Notes: a model not told the origin generated them from the letters alone. Positions 35,466 through 44,394 are shown, counted from the stretch's first letter. The stretch: 46,810 nucleotides of DNA from Alphaproteobacteria bacterium (GCA_030425145.1 JAUHVK010000010.1:85362-132171); one strand, 5' to 3'. Translations and numbers: made by a program.

Positions 35466-36479
35466 ATGAATATGAACTTGCTAAAAAGCTGCGTTGCAGG
35501 TGGCGTGCTGCTCGGGTCCGTGGCCCAGGCGGAAGAGACCATCACGGCGGTTCACGCGTTTCCCGAAACGCTGATCTACACGCAAAGCTTCCTGTCCTTC
35601 GTGGACAAGGTGAACGCGGCAGGTGAAGGCGTGATCCAGATCGAAGTCCGCGGCGGCCCCGAGGCCATCGGGATGTTCCAGCAGCCCGATGCGGTGCGCG
35701 ACGGGATCGTGGACATGGTCTACACGCCGGGTTCGTTCTACGGCGGCGCGCTGCCCGAGAAAGACGCGCTTGTGGCGTCGAACCTGACCGCCATCGAAAC
35801 CCGTGAAAATGGCGGGATCGAGCTGATCGACCAGATCCATCAGGAACGCATGGGACTCAAGTATCTCGGCTGGTTCGACAGCGGTGTCTGCTACAACCTC
35901 TGGACCCGCAACGAGCCGTCCTTTGATGCCGATGGCAACCTCGAAGTGGACGGCCTGCGCCTGCGCGGCAACGCGGTCTACAACGCTTTCTTCACCAACT
36001 ACCTTCAGGCTCAGGTGATCGACCTGCCAACAGGTGAGGTGTACTCCGCGCTCCAGAATGGTGTGGTGGATGCGACAGGCTGGACTCAGATCGGCCTGAT
36101 CGACCTCAAGTGGAATGAGTTCCTTAACTACCGGATCGAGCCTTGCTTCTTCTCGACCGACCTTGGTGTGATCGTGAATCTCGACTCGTGGAACGGTCTG
36201 AGCGACGAAGCGAAGACCATCCTTCAGGACACCGCGATCCAGCACGAAATCGACAGCGTGAACGCCCTGCGCACCAAGCGGGACGAAGATTTCGCAGCCC
36301 TTGATGCCGCCGGCATGAATGTTGTTTCGCTCGAAGGTGAGGCGAAAGCCAACTACCTCGCCGCCGCCCGCGAAACAACATGGGCGCGCATGAAAGAGCT
36401 GATGGAAGCAGAGCCGCAATCCGTTGCGAGCTATGACGACGTGATCGCCAAGTTCTACGATCCGGCCGCAGACAAGTAA
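35466..36479 (+). CDS. TRAP transporter solute-binding protein (DctP family)
   Basis: A 337-residue periplasmic binding protein. The signal peptide is NLLKSCVAGGVLLGSVAQA, with cleavage before EET. The mature region includes FVDKVNAAGEGVIQIEVRGG, the ligand-facing Arg in GLRLRGNAVYNAFF, and LQNGVVDATGWTQIGLIDLKWNEF. TRAP binding proteins nearly always take organic acids, so an organic acid is likely the substrate of the pathway encoded on both sides of the regulator. AGGAGG lies before ATG 35466. A hairpin follows the stop. Confidence 0.87.
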   Translation: MNMNLLKSCVAGGVLLGSVAQAEETITAVHAFPETLIYTQSFLSFVDKVNAAGEGVIQIEVRGGPEAIGMFQQPDAVRDGIVDMVYTPGSFYGGALPEKDALVASNLTAIETRENGGIELIDQIHQERMGLKYLGWFDSGVCYNLWTRNEPSFDADGNLEVDGLRLRGNAVYNAFFTNYLQAQVIDLPTGEVYSALQNGVVDATGWTQIGLIDLKWNEFLNYRIEPCFFSTDLGVIVNLDSWNGLSDEAKTILQDTAIQHEIDSVNALRTKRDEDFAALDAAGMNVVSLEGEAKANYLAAARETTWARMKELMEAEPQSVASYDDVIAKFYDPAADK

Positions 36480-36486
36480 GACTATC

Positions 36487-36510
36487 GGGTCGGGGCACCT
36501 GTCCCGGCCC
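36487..36510 (+). promoter_or_regulatory. Intercistronic hairpin between dctP- and dctQ-type genes
   Basis: GGGTCGGG (36487-36494) pairs with CCCGGCCC (36503-36510), eight pairs with one G-U, around an 8-base loop. It lies just after the binding-protein stop (36479) and 23 bases before the small-permease start. There is no T-run after it. It is likely an mRNA stabiliser that favours the binding protein. Confidence 0.65.
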
Positions 36511-36533
36511 ACCACACTCATACGGAAGACCCC

Positions 36534-37040
36534 ATGCGCGCCGTGACCCGCGTCTATGACGCCCTGCTTTATACGATGGCTTTCATCGCAGCCGTGACTC
36601 TTGTCTGGCTCATGGTGTCGGTGGTCGTGTCCGTTCTGATGCGCAATCTGGGGCTTCAGCCCTTTGCATGGCTCTTCACCTCTGCCGAATACGGCATTCT
36701 TTACATGACGATGCTCGGCGCGCCGTGGCTGGTGCGCGAAAAGGGGCATGTGCATATCGAACTGGTGACCGCCGCCCTGCCGGGACCGCTGCGGCGGTTC
36801 GTAAGCCGTATGGTCGCTGCGCTCTGCGTGCTCGTCTGTGTAATCCTTGCATGGTACGGGTTGCAGCTTTTCCTGACAAATATCGAGCGCAACAACTATG
36901 ATGTGCGCGCCTATTACTATCCCCGTTGGCTGCTGACCGTAACCTTTCCCATCGCCTTTTCGGTGATGGCGATCGAGTTCTCGCGGTTCGTGTTCGGGTC
37001 TGACCTCATGCACTCGGGTGAAGCGGGGATTCACGAATAA
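36534..37040 (+). CDS. TRAP transporter small permease (DctQ family)
   Basis: A 168-residue membrane protein with four hydrophobic segments, as usual for the Q subunit. The first is LYTMAFIAAVTLVWLMVSVVVSV (shortened here), and then LGAPWLVREKGHVHIELV holds the family signature. It couples the binding protein to the large permease in sodium-driven uptake. The end overlaps the M-subunit start by one base (TAATGG). Confidence 0.85.
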   Translation: MRAVTRVYDALLYTMAFIAAVTLVWLMVSVVVSVLMRNLGLQPFAWLFTSAEYGILYMTMLGAPWLVREKGHVHIELVTAALPGPLRRFVSRMVAALCVLVCVILAWYGLQLFLTNIERNNYDVRAYYYPRWLLTVTFPIAFSVMAIEFSRFVFGSDLMHSGEAGIHE

Positions 37041-38350
37041 TGGAATGGTTCGAAGCCCTTGGTCTGCTGGTCGGCAGCATCATGTTCCTTATGGCAATCG
37101 GTATGCCCGTCGCGCTTGCCTTTCTTGCCGCCAATATCATCGGCGCGTGGGTGTTCATGGGGGGCGACCGTGGCGTCGTCGCGCTGCTGAACAACGGATG
37201 GGGTGCGCTGACGATCTTTGCGCTGGTGCCGATCCCGCTTTTCCTGCTCATGGGCGAGATCTTTTTCCAGACCGGGTTGGGCAGTCGCATGTTCTCGGCC
37301 ATCGACAAGCTGTTGGGCCGGCTGCCCGGGCGTCTGAGCTATGTCACCGTTCTGGGCGGCACCGGGTTTTCCACGCTGTCGGGGTCGTCGATGGGTTCAA
37401 CTGCGCTCTTGGGTTCGCTGATGGTGCCGGAAATGAACCGGCGCGGGTACAAGAGCCATATGTCCATCGGTCCGATCCTTGGGACAGGCGGTCTGGCCAT
37501 CATCATCCCGCCGTCGGCGCTTGCCGTGCTGCTGGCAACACTGGCCAAGATTGACGTGGGCGCGCTGCTGATCGCCGGGGTGATCCCCGGTCTGATCCTG
37601 GCCGCGTTCTATGTCGCCACGATCTATATCCAGACCCAGATGGACCCGGACGCCGCGCCGGCCTATGACGTGGAGCCGATGTCGGCGGGTCAGAAAATCG
37701 GCATCCTGATGCGTGATGTGGTGCCGATGATCGGCCTGATGGTCGCCATCGTCATCATGATGATCAACGGCATTGTCACCCCGTCGGAAGCCGCCGCGTT
37801 TGGCGCGCTGGGCGTGCTGATCCTTGCGGCCTTCTATCGCTGCCTGACATGGGATGCTGTCAAGAAATCCGTGCGCGGTGCGCTGCGCGTGACGCTTATG
37901 GCCTATCTGATCGTCTTTGGCTCTGCGACCTTCAGCCAGCTTCTGGCGTTTTCCGGCGCGTCCCGCGGGTTGATCAACTGGGCCACGGGTTTTGATCTGG
38001 ACCCGACGCTGATGCTCTTGGTGATGTTCGGAGTGCTGCTGCTTCTTGGAATGTTCATGGAGCAGATCTCGATCATGCTTCTGACCGTGCCGATCTTCTT
38101 CCCGCTGGCGCAGACGCTGGGGTTCGATCCGATCTGGTTCGGTCTGATCATGCTTCTGTCGTTGGAGATCAGTTTTACAACACCACCATTCGGTCTGCTT
38201 CTTTTCGTGATGAAAGGCGTGGCGCCACCGCACACCACCATGCGCGAGATTTATCGAGCGGCGATCCCGTTCATCCTGTGCTCGCTTCTTGTCGTCGCGC
38301 TTTTGATTCTGTTCCCACCGCTGGCGACATGGCTGCCGGGGCTTGGCTGA
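37040..38350 (+). CDS. TRAP transporter large permease (DctM family)
   Basis: A 436-residue membrane protein with about twelve hydrophobic segments. Family features are IPLFLLMGEIFFQTGLGSRMF, GGTGFSTLSGSSMGSTALLG, MVPEMNRRGYKSHMS, the motif IIIPPSALAVLL and, near the end, LSLEISFTTPPFGLLLFVMKGVAP (in pieces). This is the ion-coupled channel. It is the last gene of the plus-strand operon started by the GntR regulator. A small hairpin GCCCA-ATAAA-TGGGC follows some 65 bases after the stop, with TTTTT another 14 bases on. Confidence 0.87.
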   Translation: MEWFEALGLLVGSIMFLMAIGMPVALAFLAANIIGAWVFMGGDRGVVALLNNGWGALTIFALVPIPLFLLMGEIFFQTGLGSRMFSAIDKLLGRLPGRLSYVTVLGGTGFSTLSGSSMGSTALLGSLMVPEMNRRGYKSHMSIGPILGTGGLAIIIPPSALAVLLATLAKIDVGALLIAGVIPGLILAAFYVATIYIQTQMDPDAAPAYDVEPMSAGQKIGILMRDVVPMIGLMVAIVIMMINGIVTPSEAAAFGALGVLILAAFYRCLTWDAVKKSVRGALRVTLMAYLIVFGSATFSQLLAFSGASRGLINWATGFDLDPTLMLLVMFGVLLLLGMFMEQISIMLLTVPIFFPLAQTLGFDPIWFGLIMLLSLEISFTTPPFGLLLFVMKGVAPPHTTMREIYRAAIPFILCSLLVVALLILFPPLATWLPGLG

Positions 38351-38513
38351 CGATCTCGGCCAAATGGTGAGCGAAGCGGGTATTCTTGGCTAACGCGATC
38401 CCGGGAGACTGTAGCCGCCCAATAAATGGGCAACTCGCAATATTTTTGTGCGACCTGTGGCCATAACTGCGGCATCGCCTTGCACTCGGTCCGGTGCTGG
38501 GCAAGCCTGAGGT

Positions 38514-39938
38514 ATGTCTGAACATTCTGTCTTCGATGAAATGTGGGGTCGCGACGCGCAGCTTCGCGCGCCCTACAAAAATTTTTTCGATTGGTTCGAT
38601 CAGGAAGATCCCAAGCGATTGCGTGCAAAAAACCGAGAGGCGGAAGAGCTGTTTCGCCTCACGGGCATCACCTTCAACGTTTACGGCAGATCCGAAGCCG
38701 AAGAGCGTCTGATCCCCTTCGACATCATCCCCCGCATCATCTCTGGCTCTGAGTGGGCCAAGCTGTCGCGCGGGATTGAACAGCGGGTCCGTGCGATCAA
38801 CGCCTTCCTGCACGATATTTATCACACGCAGGAAATCGTTAAGGCGGGCCGTATCCCGCGCGAAATGATTTCGCAGAACGAAGCGTTTCAGCCCAAGATG
38901 ATTGGCGTCGATGTACCGGGTGGGGTGTATACCCATATCGTCGGGATCGACCTTGTCTGCACCGGGCCGGGTGAGTTCTACGTTCTCGAAGACAACGCTC
39001 GCACGCCGTCAGGTGTGAGCTATATGCTCGAGAACCGGGAAACGATGCTTCAGATGTTCCCGGAGCTGTTCTCGAAGAACCGTGTACAGCCCGTCCAGCA
39101 ATACCCGATTGACCTGCGCCGGTCGCTCGCGGCCTGCGCTCCTGCCATGGCAGAGGGCGACCCGACTGTCGCTGTGTTGACGCCGGGGATATACAATTCG
39201 GCCTATTTCGAACACGCTTTTCTTGCCGACCAGATGGGCGTCGAGCTTGTAGAGGGGCATGACCTGCGGGTGATCGACGGCCGCGTCGCAATGCGGACGA
39301 CGCATGGGTATCAGCCGATCGACGTGCTCTATCGCCGGGTCGATGATGATTTTCTCGACCCGTTGAACTTCAATCCGGAAAGCCAGTTGGGTGTGCCGGG
39401 GATCATGGATGTCTATCGCGCCGGCGGGATCACCATCGCTAATGCTCCGGGAACAGGCATTTCCGACGACAAGGCAATTTATTCCTACATGCCGGACATC
39501 GTCGAGTTCTATACCGGCGAACGGCCTTTGCTTCAGAACGTGCCGACATGGCGTTGTTCCGAACCCGATGCGCTGGCCTATGTGCTCGACAATCTCGAGG
39601 AGCTGGTGGTTAAAGAAGTGCACGGGTCTGGTGGCTACGGAATGTTGATCGGGCCGACCTCAAGCAAGAAAGAGATTTCAGCCTTCCGCAAGAAACTGAA
39701 AGCTCGGCCTAAGAACTATATCGCGCAGCCAACGCTGAGTCTGTCCACGGTTCCGATCTTCGCAAATTCGGGTCTGACCCCCCGCCATGTGGATTTGCGC
39801 CCCTATGTGCTCGTCAGCCCGGATGGCATCAAGATCACCCCGGGTGGCCTGACGCGCGTGGCGCTCAAGAAGGGGTCCTTGGTCGTGAACTCGTCGCAGG
39901 GTGGCGGTACCAAAGACACCTGGGTTCTGGAGGAATAG
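38514..39938 (+). CDS. Circularly permuted ATP-grasp protein (COG2308 type), Anbu operon
   Basis: A 474-residue protein of the circularly permuted type 2 ATP-grasp family. Recognisable segments are DEMWGRDAQLRAPYKNFFDW at the start, FYVLEDNARTPSGVSYMLENR, VELVEGHDLRVIDGRVAMR, VVKEVHGSGGYGMLIGP and the end SLVVNSSQGGGTKDTWVLEE. Family members are thought to form peptide or amide bonds. It heads the operon, 4 bases before the alpha-E gene. GAGG lies before ATG 38514. The substrate is unknown. The set with alpha-E, transglutaminase and Anbu is a known conserved neighbourhood. Confidence 0.88.
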   Translation: MSEHSVFDEMWGRDAQLRAPYKNFFDWFDQEDPKRLRAKNREAEELFRLTGITFNVYGRSEAEERLIPFDIIPRIISGSEWAKLSRGIEQRVRAINAFLHDIYHTQEIVKAGRIPREMISQNEAFQPKMIGVDVPGGVYTHIVGIDLVCTGPGEFYVLEDNARTPSGVSYMLENRETMLQMFPELFSKNRVQPVQQYPIDLRRSLAACAPAMAEGDPTVAVLTPGIYNSAYFEHAFLADQMGVELVEGHDLRVIDGRVAMRTTHGYQPIDVLYRRVDDDFLDPLNFNPESQLGVPGIMDVYRAGGITIANAPGTGISDDKAIYSYMPDIVEFYTGERPLLQNVPTWRCSEPDALAYVLDNLEELVVKEVHGSGGYGMLIGPTSSKKEISAFRKKLKARPKNYIAQPTLSLSTVPIFANSGLTPRHVDLRPYVLVSPDGIKITPGGLTRVALKKGSLVVNSSQGGGTKDTWVLEE

Positions 39939-39942
39939 CGCC

Positions 39943-40884
39943 ATGTTGGGAAAAACCGCCAATGGCCTCTTCTGGATGTATCGCTACATGGAGAGGGCCG
40001 AGAACACCGCTCGCCTGATCGAAACTGGCCAGCGCATTGCGCTCACACGGCTCAATCAAAGTGACGATGAATGGGCGTCCGTCCTGCAATCCGCGGATTG
40101 TCTGCATGGGTATCGGGCTGCTCATGACGAGATTTCGCGCGATCTGGCTGTCGACTGGATGCTGCGCAGCAAGGACAATCCGTCATCAGTTGTTGCCAGC
40201 GTAAACGCCGCCCGACAAAACGCACGTCTCGTGCGCACGGCCATCACCGGGGATGTCTGGGAGGCCGTCAACTCGGCTTACATGGCGCTGAAAAGAACCC
40301 TTGCCCGAAAGGTGACCGAACGCGATCTGCCCAGTGCGCTCCGTTTGATCCGCCACCATGCGGCCCTTGTCCGGGGGGTGACCCACGGTACCATGCTGCG
40401 CAATGACATCTACGATTTTGCGCGCCTTGGGACGTTCCTTGAACGGGCGGACAACACGGCGCGCATTCTCGATGTGAAATACTACGTTCTGCTTCCATCT
40501 GCCCGGTCGGTGGGGACCTCTCTCGACAACGTGCAATGGGAATCGATCCTGCGCTCAGTCTCGGCGAAAGGAGGGTTCCGCATGGAATACGGCGCTGGCG
40601 GTGGTCCGCGCGAAATCGCTGCCTTCCTGATCCTCGATAAGAGGATGCCCCGGTCACTGGCATTCTGCGCGGGCAAGCTCCGCGATAACCTCGACTATCT
40701 CGGAAGCGAGGAAGATGCTGGTGTCCTGTCACGGGAAAAAGTGGCGTCTTTGGAAGACCGACTGAAGTCCAAAAGCATTGACGAAATCTTCGAATACGGG
40801 TTGCATGAGTTCCTCCAAACCACGCTCGAAGACTTGTCTGGCATCTCGCGCCAGATCGAACAGGATTTCCGTTTCTATGCCTAA
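39943..40884 (+). CDS. Alpha-E domain protein (DUF403, COG2307), Anbu operon
   Basis: A 313-residue, almost all-helical protein. The start MLGKTANGLFWMYRYMERAENTARLIE is the family hallmark, and FARLGTFLERADNTARILDVKYY repeats the theme near residue 170. It is nearly always encoded next to the ATP-grasp protein and probably works with it, but its chemistry is unknown. ATG 39943 has GGAGG at good spacing; the longer frame from 39901 reads through the end of the previous gene. Confidence 0.88.
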   Translation: MLGKTANGLFWMYRYMERAENTARLIETGQRIALTRLNQSDDEWASVLQSADCLHGYRAAHDEISRDLAVDWMLRSKDNPSSVVASVNAARQNARLVRTAITGDVWEAVNSAYMALKRTLARKVTERDLPSALRLIRHHAALVRGVTHGTMLRNDIYDFARLGTFLERADNTARILDVKYYVLLPSARSVGTSLDNVQWESILRSVSAKGGFRMEYGAGGGPREIAAFLILDKRMPRSLAFCAGKLRDNLDYLGSEEDAGVLSREKVASLEDRLKSKSIDEIFEYGLHEFLQTTLEDLSGISRQIEQDFRFYA

Positions 40885-40905
40885 AGCCAATCATGCCCGG
40901 TCTGC

Positions 40906-41703
40906 ATGCGTCTGAAGATCGAACATAACACAGCGTACCGGTTCGATACTCCGGTGACTTACGGCTTGCAGCAACTGCGCAAGACGCCGAAGAGCTCGTA
41001 TAATCAATCAGTTGTGAAATGGGAGACCCTTGTTGAAGGGGGGCGCAAAGAGGTCACGTTCGAAGACCATCACCACAACACCACTGAACTGATCAGCTTT
41101 GAGCCCAATGTTACGGAATTGTCGGTTGTCAGCGTTGGTGAAGTAGAGATCACGGACAATGCCGGCATATTAGGCCCACATCGCGGGATGACGCCGTTGT
41201 GGCTCTATTCGATGGCCACTCCTAGAACCGAGACCGGGCCGGGAACGCGCGCCTTGATCAAGGGAATGGCAGCGGAACCGGGCATTCCCGACCTGCACGC
41301 ACTGTCGGAACGCATCCGCACAGAGGTGCCCTATACACTGGGTGCCTCAGCACCGGACTGGAGCGCCGAAGACGCGATCGCGGCAGGGCAGGGCGTCTGT
41401 CAGGATCACACCCATATCATGATCGCCTGCGCGCGTGCTCTTAATCTTCCGGCGCGTTATGCCAGCGGCTATCTGGTGCTGAACGACAGGACCACACAGG
41501 AGGCCATGCACGCTTGGGCGGAGGTGCATGTGGACGGGCTTGGCTGGGTCGGGTTTGACGTGTCGAACGGTGTTTCTCCAGACACACGCTACGTACGCGT
41601 TGCGACAGGGCTGGACTATTCCGATGCAGCACCGATATCTGGCACGCGGATTGGCGGCGAAAACGAAGAGCTGCACGTCAGTATCCAGGTGGTTCAGCAG
41701 TAA
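40906..41703 (+). CDS. Transglutaminase-like cysteine peptidase, Anbu operon
   Basis: A 265-residue protein. The N-terminal beta-rich part (LKIEHNTAYRFDTPVTYG) is followed by the catalytic domain, with C165 (GQGVCQDHTHIMIACARAL), H202 (MHAWAEVHV) and D218 (WVGFDVSNG) as the triad. The family includes peptidases and amidases rather than true cross-linking enzymes. It is soluble, with no signal peptide. Given the operon it may trim or hydrolyse the peptide product made by the ATP-grasp protein. Confidence 0.86.
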   Translation: MRLKIEHNTAYRFDTPVTYGLQQLRKTPKSSYNQSVVKWETLVEGGRKEVTFEDHHHNTTELISFEPNVTELSVVSVGEVEITDNAGILGPHRGMTPLWLYSMATPRTETGPGTRALIKGMAAEPGIPDLHALSERIRTEVPYTLGASAPDWSAEDAIAAGQGVCQDHTHIMIACARALNLPARYASGYLVLNDRTTQEAMHAWAEVHVDGLGWVGFDVSNGVSPDTRYVRVATGLDYSDAAPISGTRIGGENEELHVSIQVVQQ

Positions 41704-41715
41704 AGGCAGACCCAA

Positions 41716-42456
41716 GTGACATATTGCGTTGGAATGATGCTGCGCGGCGGCTTAGTCTTCATGTCGGACACGCGCACCAATGCCGGGTTGGACAATATCT
41801 CAACCTTCAAGAAGATGACTGTCTGGGAAGAACCGGGTGAACGGGTCATAACCCTGATGTCGGCGGGCAATCTTGCCACCACTCAGGCCGTGGTCAGCCT
41901 TCTGGACGAACGTAGCAAGCACCCAGAGGATCGCGCGCCGTCGCTGATGAAAGCGCCGTCGATGTTTCAGGCTGCCCGTATGGTCGGAGACACCCTGCGC
42001 GAGGTGATCGACGGCCTGAGCGACGGTGGCCAACGCGCCGACGCCTCCTTTGAGGCGACATTGATCCTTGGCGGTCAGATCGCCGGCAGCCCGCCGCGCC
42101 TGTTTCTGATCTATCCGCAAGGCAACTTCATCGAAGCTGGCGAAGATACCCCGTTCTTCCAGATCGGTGAAATCAAATATGGCCGCCCGATCCTCGTGCG
42201 CGCCTATGATCCCGACCTCAGTTTCGCGGATGCCCTCAAGCTGCTGCTGGTAAGTTTCGACTCCACCCTCAAGGCCAACCTCTCGGTCGGTGCGCCTCTG
42301 GATTACTTCTGCTACGTGACGGACAGTCTCGAGAAGGAACATGTCGGTCGCGTTGAGGCCGACAACCCGGAATTCCAGGCGATCTCGACACAATGGGGCA
42401 ATGCCCTTAAGCAGGCACTCGATACTTTGCCTGATGTGAATTTGAACACCAACTGA
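41716..42456 (+). CDS. Anbu proteasome-type peptidase
   Basis: A 246-residue Ntn-hydrolase related to the 20S beta subunit and HslV. GTG 41716 is used so that Thr is residue 2 (MTYCVGMMLRGGLVFMSDTRTNAG); after Met removal this Thr is the nucleophile. Further signatures are LDNISTFKKM and VITLMSAGNLATTQAVV. Anbu is the ancestral bacterial beta subunit and forms an open helical assembly. Its targets are not known. The gene closes the four-gene set and is followed after 23 bases by the sugar kinase gene. Confidence 0.88.
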   Translation: MTYCVGMMLRGGLVFMSDTRTNAGLDNISTFKKMTVWEEPGERVITLMSAGNLATTQAVVSLLDERSKHPEDRAPSLMKAPSMFQAARMVGDTLREVIDGLSDGGQRADASFEATLILGGQIAGSPPRLFLIYPQGNFIEAGEDTPFFQIGEIKYGRPILVRAYDPDLSFADALKLLLVSFDSTLKANLSVGAPLDYFCYVTDSLEKEHVGRVEADNPEFQAISTQWGNALKQALDTLPDVNLNTN

Positions 42457-42479
42457 ACTTATTAACCGAGAGACCTGTC

Positions 42480-43433
42480 ATGTCTGCAAGCCCCGTTATC
42501 TGCGTCGGCGGTGAAAACCTCATTGACCATGTCACCCGCGATGGAGAAGTCTCGGCCCTTGCTGGTGGTTCCCCTTTCAACGTCGCCATGGCGCTGGGCC
42601 GTCAGCAGGCCGACGTGCACTATCTCACACCGATTTCGACGGACGGCTGGGGCGATACGCTGGCGGACACGCTGGTCGCCTCGGGCGTAACGCTTGCTGG
42701 TGGTCGTGTCGATGCGCCGACAACCATCGCGCGCGTGACCGTGACCAAGGGCATCCCGTCTTACGTGTTCGAACGCGACGGTACTGCCGAACGTCATGTC
42801 ACTTCCACGTCGCTTGCTGCTGCGATGCCTGGAGCCACAGCAGCACTGCACACCGGCTCACTGGCGCTGACCGATGGTGCCGATGCCGATGCCTGGGAAG
42901 AGACCTGCAAAACGGCCTACGCCGCGGGCACGCTGGTGTCGCTCGACCCGAATGTGCGCCTGTCGGTCATCACAGACATCGACGCTTACCGCGCGCGCAT
43001 GTTCCGCATGGTCAAGGCCGCGCATGTGCTGAAACTCAGCGACGAAGACCTCGAAGGCCTGTGTCCCGACATGCCGCAGGACGCCGCCCTCGCGCATATT
43101 CGCAATGAGACATCGGCATCGCTGCTGGTAATGACTAAAGGCCCCGAGGGCGCAACCGCAATGCGCGGTGCCATCACCGTCGACATCCCTGCGCCTCCGG
43201 TGCCGGGGCTGGTCGATACGGTCGGGGCAGGCGACACGTTTATGGCGACGCTTCTGGCCGGTCTTGCGCGTACTGGCGCGTTGACACCCGCTGCGCTCGG
43301 CACTCTCGATGCCGCACAGGTCGAAGCCCTGATCCGCCGCGCGGGCATGGCCGCAGCGATCAACTGTAGCCGCGCGGGCTGCAACCCGCCGACCTTGCAG
43401 GAACTCGATGCGGCAATGGCCTCGGCCAGCTGA
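42480..43433 (+). CDS. PfkB-family carbohydrate kinase
   Basis: A 317-residue ribokinase-like kinase. The N-terminal region VICVGGENLIDHV and GGSPFNVAMALGRQ, with the GG turn, and the C-terminal motif VDTVGAGDTFMATLLAG, containing the catalytic Asp, are diagnostic. It resembles fructokinase-type members. The real substrate is not evident. The gene lies 23 bases after Anbu on the same strand and overlaps the transaldolase-family gene, so the last two may be one metabolic unit read with the Anbu operon or from an internal promoter. Confidence 0.85.
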   Translation: MSASPVICVGGENLIDHVTRDGEVSALAGGSPFNVAMALGRQQADVHYLTPISTDGWGDTLADTLVASGVTLAGGRVDAPTTIARVTVTKGIPSYVFERDGTAERHVTSTSLAAAMPGATAALHTGSLALTDGADADAWEETCKTAYAAGTLVSLDPNVRLSVITDIDAYRARMFRMVKAAHVLKLSDEDLEGLCPDMPQDAALAHIRNETSASLLVMTKGPEGATAMRGAITVDIPAPPVPGLVDTVGAGDTFMATLLAGLARTGALTPAALGTLDAAQVEALIRRAGMAAAINCSRAGCNPPTLQELDAAMASAS

Positions 43434-44097
43434 CGCCTTGGACCTTTACCTCGATACGGCTGACCGGGCCGCATGGGCTGATCTCATGCCCACAGGCCTT
43501 TTCCGTGGTATCACGACCAACCCGCTTCTGGCGCAGCGCGCCGGGCTGGAATACCCGTCGATCAACTGGACCGAGATAGCACAGCGCGCGCATGACTTGG
43601 GCGCTTTGGAACTGCATGGGCAGGTCTATGGTCCGGTGGAAACCTATCTGGACTGGGCCAAGCAGCTCTATGATGCCGGGGAAGCCGTGGGCCTGCGTAC
43701 GGTGGTCAAAATCCCGATGACACCTGAGGCTTTGCGCGCGGTGCCGTCGATCCGGGCGTTGGGTGGTCCGATCCTGCTGACCGCCGTGTACAACCCGAAA
43801 CAGGTGATCGTCGCCAAGGCGCTGCATGCCGAGTTCGTCGCGCCGTATTTTGGCCGCATGGACGAGGCGGGTCTCCCGGCACTCGACCGCCTGACCGAGA
43901 TGCAGGCCATGGCCAAGGGTACGCCCCGCATCCTTGTCGCCTCTCTGAGAAACGCGGATCAACTCGTGGCGCTTGCCGCCCGAGGTCTGGACTGTTTCAC
44001 CCTATCCCCCGACCTGGCCCGCAGCCTCTTGTCCGATCCGATGACCGAAGAAGCCGCCGCCGCGTTCGAGATCGCAGCCGCAGGTCAAACGCTATAG
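43408..44097 (+). CDS. Transaldolase-family (fructose-6-phosphate aldolase-like) protein
   Basis: A 229-residue class I aldolase fold. The start region LDLYLDTADRAAWADLMPTG and GITTNPLL are family-typical, and the Schiff-base Lys is in TVVKIPMTPE (residue 101 from this start). The size matches the short transaldolase/FSA group rather than the full-length enzyme. ATG 43408 has AGGAA upstream and overlaps the kinase by 26 bases; TTG 43438 would give a protein starting at LDLYLDTAD and is an alternative. With the kinase it suggests use of a phosphorylated sugar, product not known. Confidence 0.8.
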   Translation: MRQWPRPADALDLYLDTADRAAWADLMPTGLFRGITTNPLLAQRAGLEYPSINWTEIAQRAHDLGALELHGQVYGPVETYLDWAKQLYDAGEAVGLRTVVKIPMTPEALRAVPSIRALGGPILLTAVYNPKQVIVAKALHAEFVAPYFGRMDEAGLPALDRLTEMQAMAKGTPRILVASLRNADQLVALAARGLDCFTLSPDLARSLLSDPMTEEAAAAFEIAAAGQTL

Positions 44098-44394
44098 AGA
44101 CAAGCGCCGCTCCCGCGCTCCGCCCCGTCGCCGTGGTTTCGGCAAGGCCAGATCAAGCGGCGAAAGCGGCGCATCAATCGACGCTTTAAGCAGGGCGCAG
44201 AACTCTGCAACCGCCGGGTCTGTGTCGCGGAATGGCGCCGCGGCGATATAGGCGCACGTGGCCTCGGTCAGGTAACAGGCCTGAGCAGGCAAGCTGCCCA
44301 GCCATTGCATATAGCCCAGTTGCCCAATTTCGCGCGCACGTTCCGCCGTGCGCGGGTTGACCTGAAGCTGGGTCAGGGTTCGTTCGATCGACAT
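44092..44394 (-). CDS. Unrecognised 100-residue protein downstream of a cobalamin riboswitch
   Basis: A 100-residue, mainly helical protein: MSIERTLTQLQVNPRTAERA, a middle with YMQWLGSLPAQACYLTEATC, and a basic end (LPKPRRRGGARERRLSL). Two Cys lie in the centre. There is no signal peptide or long membrane segment. GGAGGG precedes ATG 44394. I do not recognise the family. The riboswitch 112 bases upstream on the same strand implies control by vitamin B12, so a role in cobalamin use or its replacement is possible. It ends convergently, overlapping the transaldolase-like gene by six bases. Confidence 0.75.
   Translation of the reverse strand: MSIERTLTQLQVNPRTAERAREIGQLGYMQWLGSLPAQACYLTEATCAYIAAAPFRDTDPAVAEFCALLKASIDAPLSPLDLALPKPRRRGGARERRLSL

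Noticed and set aside
35481-37034. A 517-codon minus-strand frame opposite the TRAP binding-protein and small-permease genes
   Set aside because: Antisense shadow spanning two genes and a hairpin; no family features.
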